This document shows, piece by piece, positions 24,918-33,946 of a DNA stretch of 64,000 bases. The DNA is from Frankia sp. R82. Its GTDB lineage: Bacteria; Actinomycetota; Actinomycetes; Frankiales; Frankiaceae. The stretch's first letter is position 1. Each line of letters begins with the position of its first letter. The position numbers and the translations under genes are program-made. Location of the stretch: NCBI RefSeq assembly GCF_023716925.1, contig NZ_JAMQQG010000001.1:1-64000 (forward strand), read 5' to 3'. The notes beneath the pieces were generated by a model. It saw only the letters and a list, made by a program, of their open reading frames with translations, did not search any database and was not told where the DNA came from.

Positions 24918-27155
24918 TCAGGCCATGGCTCCCGGACGTCGCAGCGTCTGCTCAACCCGCTCCTGCTGATGTGGCAGCAGAGCGGGTTCCCGGGCGTCGA
25001 GCGAGCGCCGTAGCAGCGCGTCGGCCTGCGAATCCCGGCCGTGGGCCCGCTCCACCCCACTCGCGCGCCAGAGCACCTCCCCGCTGTTCGGCTCCGCGTC
25101 CAGCGCAGCGGCTGCCTCCCGGCCGGCTTCCTCCAAGCGGCCCAGTCGAGCCAGGACGAGAGCACGGGCCGCCCGCAGCAGCGCGGTACGGGCCAGGTCT
25201 GGAGACAGCCGGGCCAATCGTTCGAGATCCTCCAAAGCGGCGGCGTCGTCACCGAGCTCCGCGCGCAGCCGGCCCCGTCCGGCCAGCGCCGCGACCGCCC
25301 CGGGCGCTATTCCGAGAGCGGTCGAGTAGATCGCGGTGGCCGCCCACGGTTGTCCGCTGTACCACAGGGCCCGAGCGAGATCGGCCTGGACGTTCACGTC
25401 GCCGGGGAGCCGCAGGGAAGCGGCCTGGAGATCCTCGATCGCCCGTCCATACCAGCCGGCCTGCAGCAGCAGCCGCCCGACGGCAGCCAGCGTCCGACCC
25501 GAGGCCTCGGCATCGGGCAGGGCTTCGTAGAGACCGGCCGCTTCACGATAGCCCCCGCGGGCCGCCTCCAGCTGTTCATGAGCCTCGTCGATCTGCGCCC
25601 GCAGTTCGACCGTCCGGGCGAGCGTACGGACCCGTCGAAACGCCTCAGCGAACTCTGACGTGCCAACAGCACCGGTCTGAATGACGACCGGATCGCCGAG
25701 ACCGGGATCCGCCGACCCCTGGCGCAACGCCTCCGCGGCAAGCTCACCTGCTGCGGTCAGGTCGCCGTCGGCGAAATGGAGCAGCGCCGCGTTCAGCAGG
25801 TCATCGGCATCGGTCTCGGGGGCCGAGCCGCCCGCGCGAAGGCACTGCGGGAACGCCGCCTGAAGTGCCGGGACAAGGCGATCGTCAAACAGTTCGAAGC
25901 GGCGGGCACCGGAACGCTGTTCGCTGGCCAGGACGTACCGACCGGTGAGATCGTCGAGCACCGCGTTCGGCATACCGGCGGTGGACGCGATGCCCTCGTC
26001 GACGCTGCCCCGCCGGCCCCGCTCGGTGATGAAGGTACGAGTCAGCCAGGTGCGCACGAATGCGTCGTCGAGATTGTGCGCCTGGGCGACCGCCAGCAGC
26101 GCCGAGGTCAGGTAGCCACCCAGAGCTGCGTCCACGCCACCCGACGAGCCCAGGTCCGCAAGCGTGACCGAACCGTCCTCCACATCTGCGGGCACAGGTA
26201 CGTCCCTCGACGCATCCGCGGACGCAAGACCGCGAATCGCCGCGGCCAACAGGACCAGAAAGACCGGCTGTACCCGGTCGGCCACCAGAATCGATTCGGC
26301 CCCGGTGGCATCGATGACCCGACTGGTGCGTAGATCCTCGACACACGCCTCGACGACGCCCGGGCCCAGCCGGCGACCGCGGGCCCGCAGTGACTCGGCC
26401 AGAGCCATGCCCGCCGTTGGCAGGTCGAACGGCTCCACGGGCACCCGGGTTACCGGCAAACCGTTCGTGATGCGGCGCTCGAACCGGGCGAGCGCACCCA
26501 GCGCGTCGCTGCGCACCACCAGAAGCAGATTGAGCTGGGGTAGACCGGCCATGACCGCCGCTAGTACCTGTATGCATTGTTCGCGGTTCGCCTCCAGCCG
26601 CGGCGTGTCCGCCCGGAACAGATCGTCGAAATCGTCGATCGCGGCCAGAATCGGTCGACTCGCCCTGCGATGGTCCCCAGCTGTGCCGATCGTGGCGCCT
26701 CGCCCGCCACCGGTTTCCGACTCGGTGACACGGCGTAGCACGTCCAGCAGTGGGGACGATGGCTCGTCCGCCGACCAGGAGCGCAGCAGTGCGACCAGGA
26801 AGGGATTCGCGACATCAATCGAACCGTGCGCCGCGGCGGGGCTCGTGCCATCCGGTCCGGAATCAGCGGGCGGGGCCGTGCTTCCCGCGGATTCGCCCGG
26901 CTGGTCGAAATATCCGACGGGAAGAACGTTGGCTTCGACGGAGGCGAGGTTCGGCAGGATACCGGCCCGTAGCAGGGAGGACTTGCCAACCCCGGCCGAT
27001 CCGTGCAGGACCACAAGCCGGCAGCGCAGCCAGAGTGCCAGCACCTCATGGGTGGCCGCATCCCGACCGAAGAACACGCCGGCATCCCGTTCGAGGAGCG
27101 GGCCCAGTCCCGTACCGGGACCGGTATCCGCGCGGACCGACCGCAGGGAAACCAT
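24918..27155 (-). CDS. nSTAND-type NTPase with C-terminal TPR repeats
   Basis: A 745-residue STAND-class protein. The P-loop GSAGVGKSS is at residues 52-60, after ERDAGVFFGRDAATHEVLALW, the opening typical of the nSTAND1 group; Walker B is PILAAIDDFDDLF. The helical arm and winged-helix region reach about residue 450. From about residue 480 to the end are TPR-like repeats (for example AIEDLQAASLRLPGDVNVQAD and ALRLP..., EDLERLARLSPDL). Such proteins act as signal-sensing switches, often in antiphage or stress systems; no effector domain is fused. ATG 27155 has AGGTG eight bases upstream. It is adjacent and divergent to the Fxs locus, so a link is possible but unproven. Confidence 0.8.
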   Translation of the reverse strand: MVSLRSVRADTGPGTGLGPLLERDAGVFFGRDAATHEVLALWLRCRLVVLHGSAGVGKSSLLRAGILPNLASVEANVLPVGYFDQPGESAGSTAPPADSGPDGTSPAAAHGSIDVANPFLVALLRSWSADEPSSPLLDVLRRVTESETGGGRGATIGTAGDHRRASRPILAAIDDFDDLFRADTPRLEANREQCIQVLAAVMAGLPQLNLLLVVRSDALGALARFERRITNGLPVTRVPVEPFDLPTAGMALAESLRARGRRLGPGVVEACVEDLRTSRVIDATGAESILVADRVQPVFLVLLAAAIRGLASADASRDVPVPADVEDGSVTLADLGSSGGVDAALGGYLTSALLAVAQAHNLDDAFVRTWLTRTFITERGRRGSVDEGIASTAGMPNAVLDDLTGRYVLASEQRSGARRFELFDDRLVPALQAAFPQCLRAGGSAPETDADDLLNAALLHFADGDLTAAGELAAEALRQGSADPGLGDPVVIQTGAVGTSEFAEAFRRVRTLARTVELRAQIDEAHEQLEAARGGYREAAGLYEALPDAEASGRTLAAVGRLLLQAGWYGRAIEDLQAASLRLPGDVNVQADLARALWYSGQPWAATAIYSTALGIAPGAVAALAGRGRLRAELGDDAAALEDLERLARLSPDLARTALLRAARALVLARLGRLEEAGREAAAALDAEPNSGEVLWRASGVERAHGRDSQADALLRRSLDAREPALLPHQQERVEQTLRRPGAMA

Positions 27156-27242
27156 CACGCGCACACCTGATCACCACGTTCGCGTGGCCGGTATCCAGCA
27201 GGGAAGGGCGCATCCGCACCCAACTGGAAGGCTCTGTTCACG

Positions 27243-27368
27243 ATGATCGACATCAACCCGAATTTCGCCATGACAGCCACCCAAAATTCTCCGGAAATGG
27301 CCAGCGTGCGACCGCCCAGGCGGGACGAGCTACACACCAGTAAACAACGTGACGCAAATCCCCCTTGA
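27243..27368 (+). CDS. Possible 41-residue peptide of unknown function
   Basis: Begins MIDINPNFAMTATQNSPEMA and ends QRDANPP. Codon use (several AAT, AAA, CAA and TCT) is AT-richer than nearby genes. GGAAGG lies 11 bases upstream, a little far. No match to the Fxs precursors and no recognised family. It may be chance. Confidence 0.25.
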   Translation: MIDINPNFAMTATQNSPEMASVRPPRRDELHTSKQRDANPP

Positions 27369-27730
27369 TATTTCTCGACCAACGCCCCACGCAGGATATC
27401 GGACGTGCACCGCAACAGGCCAGGAGCAGCCGAAGGAGCAGGAGCAGCCGATGCACCGACGGGCGGCCAGCGGCAGCGACGACAAGGATGGGACAACCTC
27501 GTTGCCCTGCACGCGACCGGGGAAGCTTGTACGGTTTTCGGTACACCCGGACGGACATCGTCCACACACGCGGACGATGTCCACAAGATGTCGGCGAGGA
27601 CGGATGAGGCCCTGGTCCGAGGCACAGCCAGAGCAGCTGTACCCGATGCCCGCTTGACCTACAGGAGCGGAGTCGGTGAGGTAGCTCAAAAGCAAACAGC
27701 CGGGACGACGTCCTGGCAGGTTGAGGACAC

Positions 27731-27788
27731 GAGGGAAGCAGCGAAGCTTCCCTCCACCCACAATGGGGTGTAGTATAATGCACACCCC
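27731..27788 (+). promoter_or_regulatory. Twin hairpins with embedded TATAAT before the FxsT-like gene
   Basis: First hairpin: GAGGGAAGC (27731-27739) with GCTTCCCTC (27746-27754), a perfect 9-bp stem and 6-base loop. Second: GGGGTGT (27765-27771) with ACACCCC (27782-27788), whose 10-base loop holds TATAAT (27774-27779). They end 80 bases before the GTG at 27869. They may form an operator, terminator or attenuator. Confidence 0.55.
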
Positions 27789-27868
27789 GCAGGCGGCAAC
27801 GTTGATGACCGACGGCGCACCGCGAGGCAGCACGCTGCCGTGGTGGGTCGAGATTGCGGGGGTATAGA

Positions 27869-30451
27869 GTGGCCTCGGAGTTGGAGCCGGATCCGGTCCA
27901 GGAGAAGAGTTCCGACATTTCACTTTCCTGGGGCCGCAATGTTCCGGTCATCTGGGGGAATGTTCCGCCGCGGAACAAGAATTTCACCGGGCGAGCTGAT
28001 CTGCTCGTCGAGCTGCGGCGTCGGCTCGGCTCGGGCGATCTCGACGTAACCGCGGTACTACCGCACGCGCTCCAGGGTATGGGTGGGGTGGGCAAGACCC
28101 ATCTCGCCATCGAATATGCCTACCAGTATCAGAACGAATACGATCTGGTCTGGTGGATCCCGGCGGACCAGCATCTGCTGGTCCGATCCCATCTCGCGGC
28201 GTTGGCTGGCCGACTCGGTCTCATGCAGCCAAGCCCGCTGCGGGTGGAGGATGCCGCGGCCGCAGTGCTGGATGCGCTGCGCCGGGGCGAACCGTACCGG
28301 CGTTGGCTGCTCATCTTTGACAATGCCGACCAGCCCGAGACCGTTCGAAGCCTCATGCCACACGGGCCCGGCCATGTTCTCGTCACCTCGCGTAACCGGC
28401 AGTGGCAGGGCCTCGTCGATGCGCTGGAGGTCGACGTGTTCGCCCGGCAGGAGAGCCTGGAGTTTCTCCGCCGTCGGGTGCCGGGAATCAGCACTGTCGA
28501 TGCGGACCAGCTCGCCGAGGAGCTCGGAGATCTTCCCCTGGCGCTGGAGCAGGCCGGCGCGCTGCAGTTCGAGGCAGGAATGGAGGTCAGCGAATATCTC
28601 GACCTGCTGCGCACCGAATCCGGAAAGGTGCTGGCCGAGAACCGACCGATGGACTATCCGGCCCCGGTCGCCGCGGCTTGGAGTCTCTCGGTCAGTCGAC
28701 TCAAGGAGCAGGCTCCCTTCGCCCTCGAACTGCTCCGCCGATGTGCCTTTCTCGGTCCCGAACCGATCTCGCTGGAGATCCTGGACCGCGGCAAGTACAT
28801 TCTTGACTCCGAGTTCGGCACCGCCATGCGGGACCGTCTCCTGGTCAGCCGCGCCATGCGAGAGCTCGGCCGGTACGCCCTCGCCCGTATCGACCCAAGC
28901 CGCAAGACCGTCCAGGTCCACCGGCTCGTCCAGAAAATGATCGGCAATGACCTTTCGGACGAGGAGCGGCGCCGGCTGCGCGCGGAGGTCCATCAACTGC
29001 TGATTGCGGCCGACCCGGATGACCCCGGCGACCCGGAGAAATGGCCACACTTCGCCAAACTGCTGCCACACATCGTGCCGTCCGAGGTCTACACCGCCCA
29101 TTCTGTGCCAGGACGCCAGCTGCTCGAGCACATTGTCGGCTATCTCTTCGCCGTGGGCGACTTCACCACCGGCCTGGCCGAGGCGGACCGCGCCCTCGCC
29201 CGCTGGATGGCCGACTCCGGCAGCCACAATCCTGATGTGCTCGTCCTGCAGGGCATCAAGGCCGACATTCTCTGGGCGCTCGGCCGATACGAGGAAGCCT
29301 ACGAGCTGCGCCGGCCGACGCTGGATGCCATCACCGACGTCCTCGACGCGGACCACGAGGAAACCCTCGTCATCCTGAACGGCCACAGTGCGGACCTGCG
29401 CGCACGAGGCGATTTCCAGGGGGCACGCGATCTGGACGAGGATTCCCTGGATCGACACCGTCGCGTGTTCGGCGACGACAACCGCACCTTCAATGCGGCC
29501 AACAACCTGGCCATCGACTACAGCATGACCAGCGCTTACGAAGCCGCACTGGAACTGTGCCAGCAGACCCTGACCGAACGGCGGAACCTGTTCGGCCGTG
29601 ACGACCACTGGTGGGTCGCGTTCCAGGTGGCGGCGCTCGCCCGCTGCGAGCGGCAGGCGGGCCAGTACCTGAAAGCCGTGAGCACCGCGGAACAGGCCTA
29701 TCTGATCTACCTCGACCTGGTCGGTCGTCAGGTCCTGCCGCAGGACCACGTCCATGTACTTCTCCAGGCGAAAGATCTTTCGGTGGCCCGCCGGAAGGCC
29801 GGACGTTTCACCGAGGCCCTCGACCTCGCCGAGGTGGTGTACGCCCGGTACACGGACAGCCGGCAGTTCGGAGCTGGGCACCCGGACACTCTGGCCGCCG
29901 GAATCAACCTGGGTAACGCACAACGAGTCGCTGGCGATGCACAGGAGGCAGCCGACCGGATCGAAAAGACCGTGCAGCGTTACCGGGAGGTTCTTGGTCC
30001 AGATCATCCCTTCACCTATGGCTGCGATCTGAACCTCGCGCTGATTCACCGCCAGCTCGGGCGGGTCGAAGAGGCCCAACAGCTCCTGAAGCACGCTCTT
30101 TCCGGACTGGAGCGGCGCCTCGGCAGCGGCCATCACTACACCCTCACCTGTGTCACTAACCTGGCAACGGTGCGGGCGAGTCTCGGCGCTACCGACGAGG
30201 CACTGGTCATGGGTGAAGGAGCATTGCAGAGTTTTCGGGATCTGCTGGGGCCGGATCACCCGCACACCCTGGTCTGTGCGACCAACCTTGCGCTCGACAT
30301 GGCAGCGACGGGCCACGATGAGAAGGCCCAGGTTCTGACCGACGAGACGATGCGGCGATACCGTCGGGTCCTCGGTGAATCCCATCCGGACGTTCTGGCC
30401 GGGTTGCGCGGCGAACGCCTTGATTTCGATTTCGAGCCGCCCCCGCTCTGA
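27869..30451 (+). CDS. fxsT: NB-ARC/TPR protein of the FxSxx-COOH system (FxsT-like)
   Basis: An 860-residue STAND protein. PPRNKNFTGRADLL precedes the NB-ARC domain, with P-loop GMGGVGKTH near residue 70 and Walker B WLLIFDNADQPE. The winged-helix region ends near residue 390 and tandem TPRs fill the rest, many with DHPHTL/GHPDTL-type loops of the TPR_10/12 kind. It ends RGERLDFDFEPPPL, a tail also seen in the large protein at 36081-40085 and in FxsT proteins generally. GTG 27869 follows GGGGG by six bases; a TTG at 27854 would add five residues. It is convergent with the HExxH gene and lacks the ATPase and TIR parts of its larger relative, so it may be a sensor or scaffold. Confidence 0.85.
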   Translation: MASELEPDPVQEKSSDISLSWGRNVPVIWGNVPPRNKNFTGRADLLVELRRRLGSGDLDVTAVLPHALQGMGGVGKTHLAIEYAYQYQNEYDLVWWIPADQHLLVRSHLAALAGRLGLMQPSPLRVEDAAAAVLDALRRGEPYRRWLLIFDNADQPETVRSLMPHGPGHVLVTSRNRQWQGLVDALEVDVFARQESLEFLRRRVPGISTVDADQLAEELGDLPLALEQAGALQFEAGMEVSEYLDLLRTESGKVLAENRPMDYPAPVAAAWSLSVSRLKEQAPFALELLRRCAFLGPEPISLEILDRGKYILDSEFGTAMRDRLLVSRAMRELGRYALARIDPSRKTVQVHRLVQKMIGNDLSDEERRRLRAEVHQLLIAADPDDPGDPEKWPHFAKLLPHIVPSEVYTAHSVPGRQLLEHIVGYLFAVGDFTTGLAEADRALARWMADSGSHNPDVLVLQGIKADILWALGRYEEAYELRRPTLDAITDVLDADHEETLVILNGHSADLRARGDFQGARDLDEDSLDRHRRVFGDDNRTFNAANNLAIDYSMTSAYEAALELCQQTLTERRNLFGRDDHWWVAFQVAALARCERQAGQYLKAVSTAEQAYLIYLDLVGRQVLPQDHVHVLLQAKDLSVARRKAGRFTEALDLAEVVYARYTDSRQFGAGHPDTLAAGINLGNAQRVAGDAQEAADRIEKTVQRYREVLGPDHPFTYGCDLNLALIHRQLGRVEEAQQLLKHALSGLERRLGSGHHYTLTCVTNLATVRASLGATDEALVMGEGALQSFRDLLGPDHPHTLVCATNLALDMAATGHDEKAQVLTDETMRRYRRVLGESHPDVLAGLRGERLDFDFEPPPL

Positions 30452-30480
30452 GCTCCTCCCGCGTGGAGCTCGCTCGCGAC

Positions 30481-32523
30481 TCAGGGAACCCGGCCCACGG
30501 ATCCGCGTGGGACCGGCAGCCAGGCAGCGAGGGCCTCGGGGTCGACCCGGGTCCCGGTGAGGTTCTCAATGCCGTGATACACCGCGCGGACCAGTTCTGG
30601 TCGTTCCAGTAGCCGGCGGCCTGCGGCCGACGGGACGTCCCGCAGGCACAGGACGAGCCCGGCCCACGCGTCGAGATGGTCCGGATTCTGGGCTATTTCC
30701 TTTTTATATGCATGGGCGGCCACATCCAGTTGGTCGAAGCCGAAGGCCAGATCGGCCGGGGAAACCGCGGGGTCGACGTGCCGGTCGTCGAGGCTCCCAC
30801 CCATCTCAGCTGCACCGCTTTCCACCCCGTTCATCCCGGTAGCCTTGAACCCGGTCGGGTCGGCCAGCCGCCGGTGGATCAGGGCCAGGCGGGTGTTATG
30901 CACGAGGCCGCGGGCCGCCGGCACCGTCGTCGTACGGATCATCAGATCGGGCACGGCGGTTCCGTCCACCCATGCCTGAGCCAGACGGTCAACCTGTTCG
31001 GGCGCCGGTTCCAGATTGCGCAGTCGCCACAGCAGACGGGTGTCGGCGATCACCTGGTGAGCAAGCCGCAGCGGCACAGCCGGCACCGTCGTCCGTCGGT
31101 AGGCGGCAGCCGCGCTCTGCATACCTGCCACGAACCGCCGACCCAGCGGGGTCAGCTCGCCCGATGCCCGGACCTCGACGACAACCCGCCAGACTTCCTC
31201 TCGCCAGCGGGCGAACTCGAAGTGAGCGTGATTCGATCCCGCGTCAAGACGGCGGCAGGAGTCCCACAGGCCAACGAGACCGAGGAATGCATATGCTCCC
31301 TGCAACAATCCGGACAGCGGCCGAGGATCGCTGCGCCACGGCGCATAGAACAACCGGCTGCTCCCACTGTCGAAAAGATCCACGAGATCCAGTAGGGCAG
31401 AGAGCTTGCTGTGCTGGAACTCATGAACCAGGGCGGCCGCGAAGGAGAAACCGTCCTTGGGGAGAGTCATCGCCGGCCCGCCAAAGGCCTCGCCCGACGA
31501 CGCGCTCAGCTCCGCTTCCCGATCCGTCGGCCGCAACGGAAAGATTGCGGCCATGCCGCTGCCAATCGCCATGGCGCGCTGCGGGTCTGCCTCGGACAGC
31601 AGCCGCCATCCTTCGGTGAGCCGCTGTTGCCAGAGCTCGGCTGGTTCGCCGGCACCGCTGGATGCCACAGGAAGATCAAGCATCAACCGCGCCGGGTCAA
31701 GATCGTCTAAGACGATGGCGAGCTGGGCGGTGCCTGCCCCTGCGACGAGTCGGCGGACCGGGATAAAGCCGACCCGCGGCCCGTCCGGGATCCCCGTGGT
31801 CACCAACCCGCTGCCGGCCGGCCCCGCACCATCCGCTCCCACGTCGTCCGGCCCGGTGGCGTCTGGCGCTGTGCCGTCGGGCACCATCACGACCGAAGCG
31901 ATCGCGGCAGGCAGCGGCGTGACACCCGGCGCCGGTTCGCTGCCGGGCCGGCCCGCAGGAAGCGGGACGGTGCTCGAGGCATCCGTCTGAATGATCGCCA
32001 CACCCGGCGCCGCCGACAGCCGCATGACCCCGTCAGTCATGCTGGCCCTCGCCCAACCAGAGAAAGTTGCTGTTATCAGCCCACAGCCCGGCAGATACAG
32101 GCCGCCGTCCCGCAGCACAACCGTGACCTCCGCGGTGACACCGCTGCGCAGGGCTGCGACGGCGGCGAGCGCGCCCAGTCCCGCAAGGTCCTCCTCCAAG
32201 GGCACCGAGGCGGACACCGAACCACGCAACCGCCGCAGGCAGTGCATCGACCACAACCCGACGCCCGGTGACAGCAGGAGTGCGTCGACCACTGCCTGCG
32301 ACCGCTGCTGTGCCTGTGCGAGTACGGCATAACTATGCGCCACATCGCTTCGTGCCAGCAGGGCCGGGGCGCGCTGGGCCGTATCGTCCATGAGTGCACG
32401 CAGCACCAGTAGGCGACGGCTGAGCTGCGTCGCCCACAGCATCCGGACAATCTCCGGTCCGCCGCCGCCGTGGGCGAGCTCGTCGAAGGCCGCGCCCGGC
32501 AGCCGATGCCATCGCATGTTCAC
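30481..32523 (-). CDS. HExxH-domain peptide-modifying enzyme (probable alpha-ketoglutarate-type beta-hydroxylase)
   Basis: A 680-residue protein whose central motif HEFQH, in ALVHEFQHSKLSALLDLVDLF near residues 367-371, is the metal site of the HExxH domain found in radical-SAM RiPP loci. A third ligand may lie in the following helix region (SNHAHFEFARWREE). Known relatives are alpha-ketoglutarate-dependent beta-hydroxylases of cyclophane peptides; no protease activity is implied. The N-terminal 330 residues are helical and partly Pro/Ala-rich; the C-terminal part has LAFGFDQLDVAAHAYKKEIAQNP, a TPR-like pair. The GTG start overlaps the fxsB stop by four bases (GTGA), so it is translated with fxsB. 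Confidence 0.8.
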   Translation of the reverse strand: MNMRWHRLPGAAFDELAHGGGGPEIVRMLWATQLSRRLLVLRALMDDTAQRAPALLARSDVAHSYAVLAQAQQRSQAVVDALLLSPGVGLWSMHCLRRLRGSVSASVPLEEDLAGLGALAAVAALRSGVTAEVTVVLRDGGLYLPGCGLITATFSGWARASMTDGVMRLSAAPGVAIIQTDASSTVPLPAGRPGSEPAPGVTPLPAAIASVVMVPDGTAPDATGPDDVGADGAGPAGSGLVTTGIPDGPRVGFIPVRRLVAGAGTAQLAIVLDDLDPARLMLDLPVASSGAGEPAELWQQRLTEGWRLLSEADPQRAMAIGSGMAAIFPLRPTDREAELSASSGEAFGGPAMTLPKDGFSFAAALVHEFQHSKLSALLDLVDLFDSGSSRLFYAPWRSDPRPLSGLLQGAYAFLGLVGLWDSCRRLDAGSNHAHFEFARWREEVWRVVVEVRASGELTPLGRRFVAGMQSAAAAYRRTTVPAVPLRLAHQVIADTRLLWRLRNLEPAPEQVDRLAQAWVDGTAVPDLMIRTTTVPAARGLVHNTRLALIHRRLADPTGFKATGMNGVESGAAEMGGSLDDRHVDPAVSPADLAFGFDQLDVAAHAYKKEIAQNPDHLDAWAGLVLCLRDVPSAAGRRLLERPELVRAVYHGIENLTGTRVDPEALAAWLPVPRGSVGRVP

Positions 32524-33776
32524 CGGGCATGGACCCGCGCGCGTTCAAGGTCATGACGGACGCGTGCATCGATGTGCGTGATCAGGGCGAGCAGATCGGG
32601 ACAGTAGACCGATCTGTTGCGAAACCCGTCGCCGCGACGGTACCGATGCGGATAGAAGCCACCGCCACAGACGTTGCGCACTCTACACTCGCCGCACTGC
32701 TCCCCCAGCGCCGCGCGGCCGATCTGGCGGGCAATCACGCCGGGATGGCGCAGTGCCTGGTCGAACCCGTCATTCAGCACGTTCAGGCCGGTGGAAGCCG
32801 CACCGTGATAGGCCGACTTGAGCGCATCCACCTGTTCGATGGAGCCATCCGATTCGACCACGATCACCGTGGACGGAGAGAGACCCACCGTCTCGAGCCG
32901 GCTGTGCCCACCGAGCAGCAGCACCATGATCTCCTGAAAGATCCGAATTTCGACCTCCTCGCCCGCCGCGTCATACCACCGGTCGAACAACGGGACCAGC
33001 CAGTCCGCATAGGGGGTGAGCTGCTCGTCCGCGGGGCGCCCGGGCGGGCGGACCGTCCAGTTTCCGTGCGGCAGGAGGAAGTCGACGGCCGGTGGCTCCC
33101 ACGTGAGCAGGCTTTCGTAGACCTCGAGCGGATCCGACAACGGATCGATGACACCAAGCAGCCCGGCGAAGACGGGCCGAAACCGGGCCGAGGTCAGCCG
33201 ATGCAGACCTGCGGTCGTCTCCCGTAGACTGTCCGCACCATCGTGACGCGGTCGCCGCCGGTTGTGGTGTGTCAGGGCACCGTCCAGACTCACCCCGACC
33301 TGGATGTTCTCGGCCAGGCAGGCCTCGAGAATCCGATCGCTCATCAGCGTGCCGTTGGTCTGGACGCTGAACTGAACGGAAACGAAAGGCTCAACGACAT
33401 CGCGGAAAGTCCGGGCGACCGCGCGAAGAGAGTCTGCGCCGGCCAGCAGCGGCTCACCGCCGTGCAGGACGATCTCGACCGACTCGAGGCCGTGTCGTTG
33501 AGCATGATCTAGAATCTTGCCGGCCGTTACCGTGACGATTTCCTCGCTCATCGCCACAGGCTGGTCACGCCAGCTCTCGTCGACCTGACTGTAAACATAG
33601 CAATAGGTACACGACAGATTGCAGCGGCTTCGGACCTTGAGGACGAACTGCCGGAATGGCGTCGGCACCCACCCGGCCGACCGGGGTGCGAGGTGACCGG
33701 GCACACCGTATGGCCAGCCGACCGCGGCGCCAGTGTCCATGTGTGGTGTCACAGAGGTGTTTCGAACTGCCGTCAA
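32520..33776 (-). CDS. fxsB: FxsB-type radical SAM/SPASM peptide maturase
   Basis: A 418-residue radical SAM enzyme. CNLSCTYC gives the 4Fe-4S/SAM triad at residues 52, 56 and 59, next to LHGGEPLLA and SVQTNGTLM typical of peptide maturases. The SPASM-like C-terminus has cysteines near residues 361, 364, 370 and 392 (CGECRVRNVC...VYC) for auxiliary clusters. FxsB-family enzymes join a Phe ring to the beta carbon of the residue two positions on, giving a three-residue cyclophane; here F-x-S is present in both precursors. TTG 33776 overlaps the precursor stop (TTGA), so coupling is likely; ATG 33740 is an alternative start that loses 12 residues. Order: precursor, fxsB, HExxH gene. Confidence 0.93.
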   Translation of the reverse strand: MTAVRNTSVTPHMDTGAAVGWPYGVPGHLAPRSAGWVPTPFRQFVLKVRSRCNLSCTYCYVYSQVDESWRDQPVAMSEEIVTVTAGKILDHAQRHGLESVEIVLHGGEPLLAGADSLRAVARTFRDVVEPFVSVQFSVQTNGTLMSDRILEACLAENIQVGVSLDGALTHHNRRRPRHDGADSLRETTAGLHRLTSARFRPVFAGLLGVIDPLSDPLEVYESLLTWEPPAVDFLLPHGNWTVRPPGRPADEQLTPYADWLVPLFDRWYDAAGEEVEIRIFQEIMVLLLGGHSRLETVGLSPSTVIVVESDGSIEQVDALKSAYHGAASTGLNVLNDGFDQALRHPGVIARQIGRAALGEQCGECRVRNVCGGGFYPHRYRRGDGFRNRSVYCPDLLALITHIDARVRHDLERARVHAR

Positions 33777-33946
33777 CCGCCAAGGTGAATGCGGGAGCTG
33801 AACCCGCTGGACGGAGCCTCCCGCTGCATCGCCTCACGGCAGACACGCAGCTGGGCGGAACGCAATCGTGGGTTACGCGCTTCTTCCTCCGAGGGGAGCC
33901 TGGTCACCCAGGGCTGGTACGTATCGATGTCGGACGACTCGTTCAC
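33773..33946 (-). CDS. fxsA: Fxs-type RiPP precursor 1 (GFSSRI-HLGG)
   Basis: A 57-residue peptide with an acidic, helical leader (RLPSEEEARNP, then RSAQLRVCREAMQRE) and the C-terminus GFSSRIHLGG. F49-S50-S51 is the predicted cyclophane site. The GTG at 33946 has an excellent AGGAGGT site six bases upstream, which decides this start in a frame that otherwise stays open to 34474. It sits directly before fxsB with a 4-base overlap. Canonical FxsA ends at F-x-S-x-x; this one has four extra residues. One cysteine in the leader (residue 36) is unusual. The mature product cannot be stated without cleavage data. Confidence 0.82.
   Translation of the reverse strand: MNESSDIDTYQPWVTRLPSEEEARNPRLRSAQLRVCREAMQREAPSSGFSSRIHLGG

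Larger units (their letters stand above)
27156..27868. promoter_or_regulatory. 713-base divergent region between nSTAND and FxsT-like genes
   Basis: Lower in GC than its surroundings. It includes a possible 41-codon ORF (27243-27368) and two consecutive hairpins at 27731-27788. TATAAT at 27774-27779 could be a -10 box for the FxsT-like gene, giving a leader of roughly 80 bases; no matching -35 is evident. Longer open frames here have no recognisable content. Confidence 0.55.

Noticed and set aside
28058-30385. 775-residue open frame opposite the FxsT-like gene
   Set aside because: The plus strand has clear NB-ARC and TPR sequence; the minus frame resembles nothing and is a codon-bias shadow.
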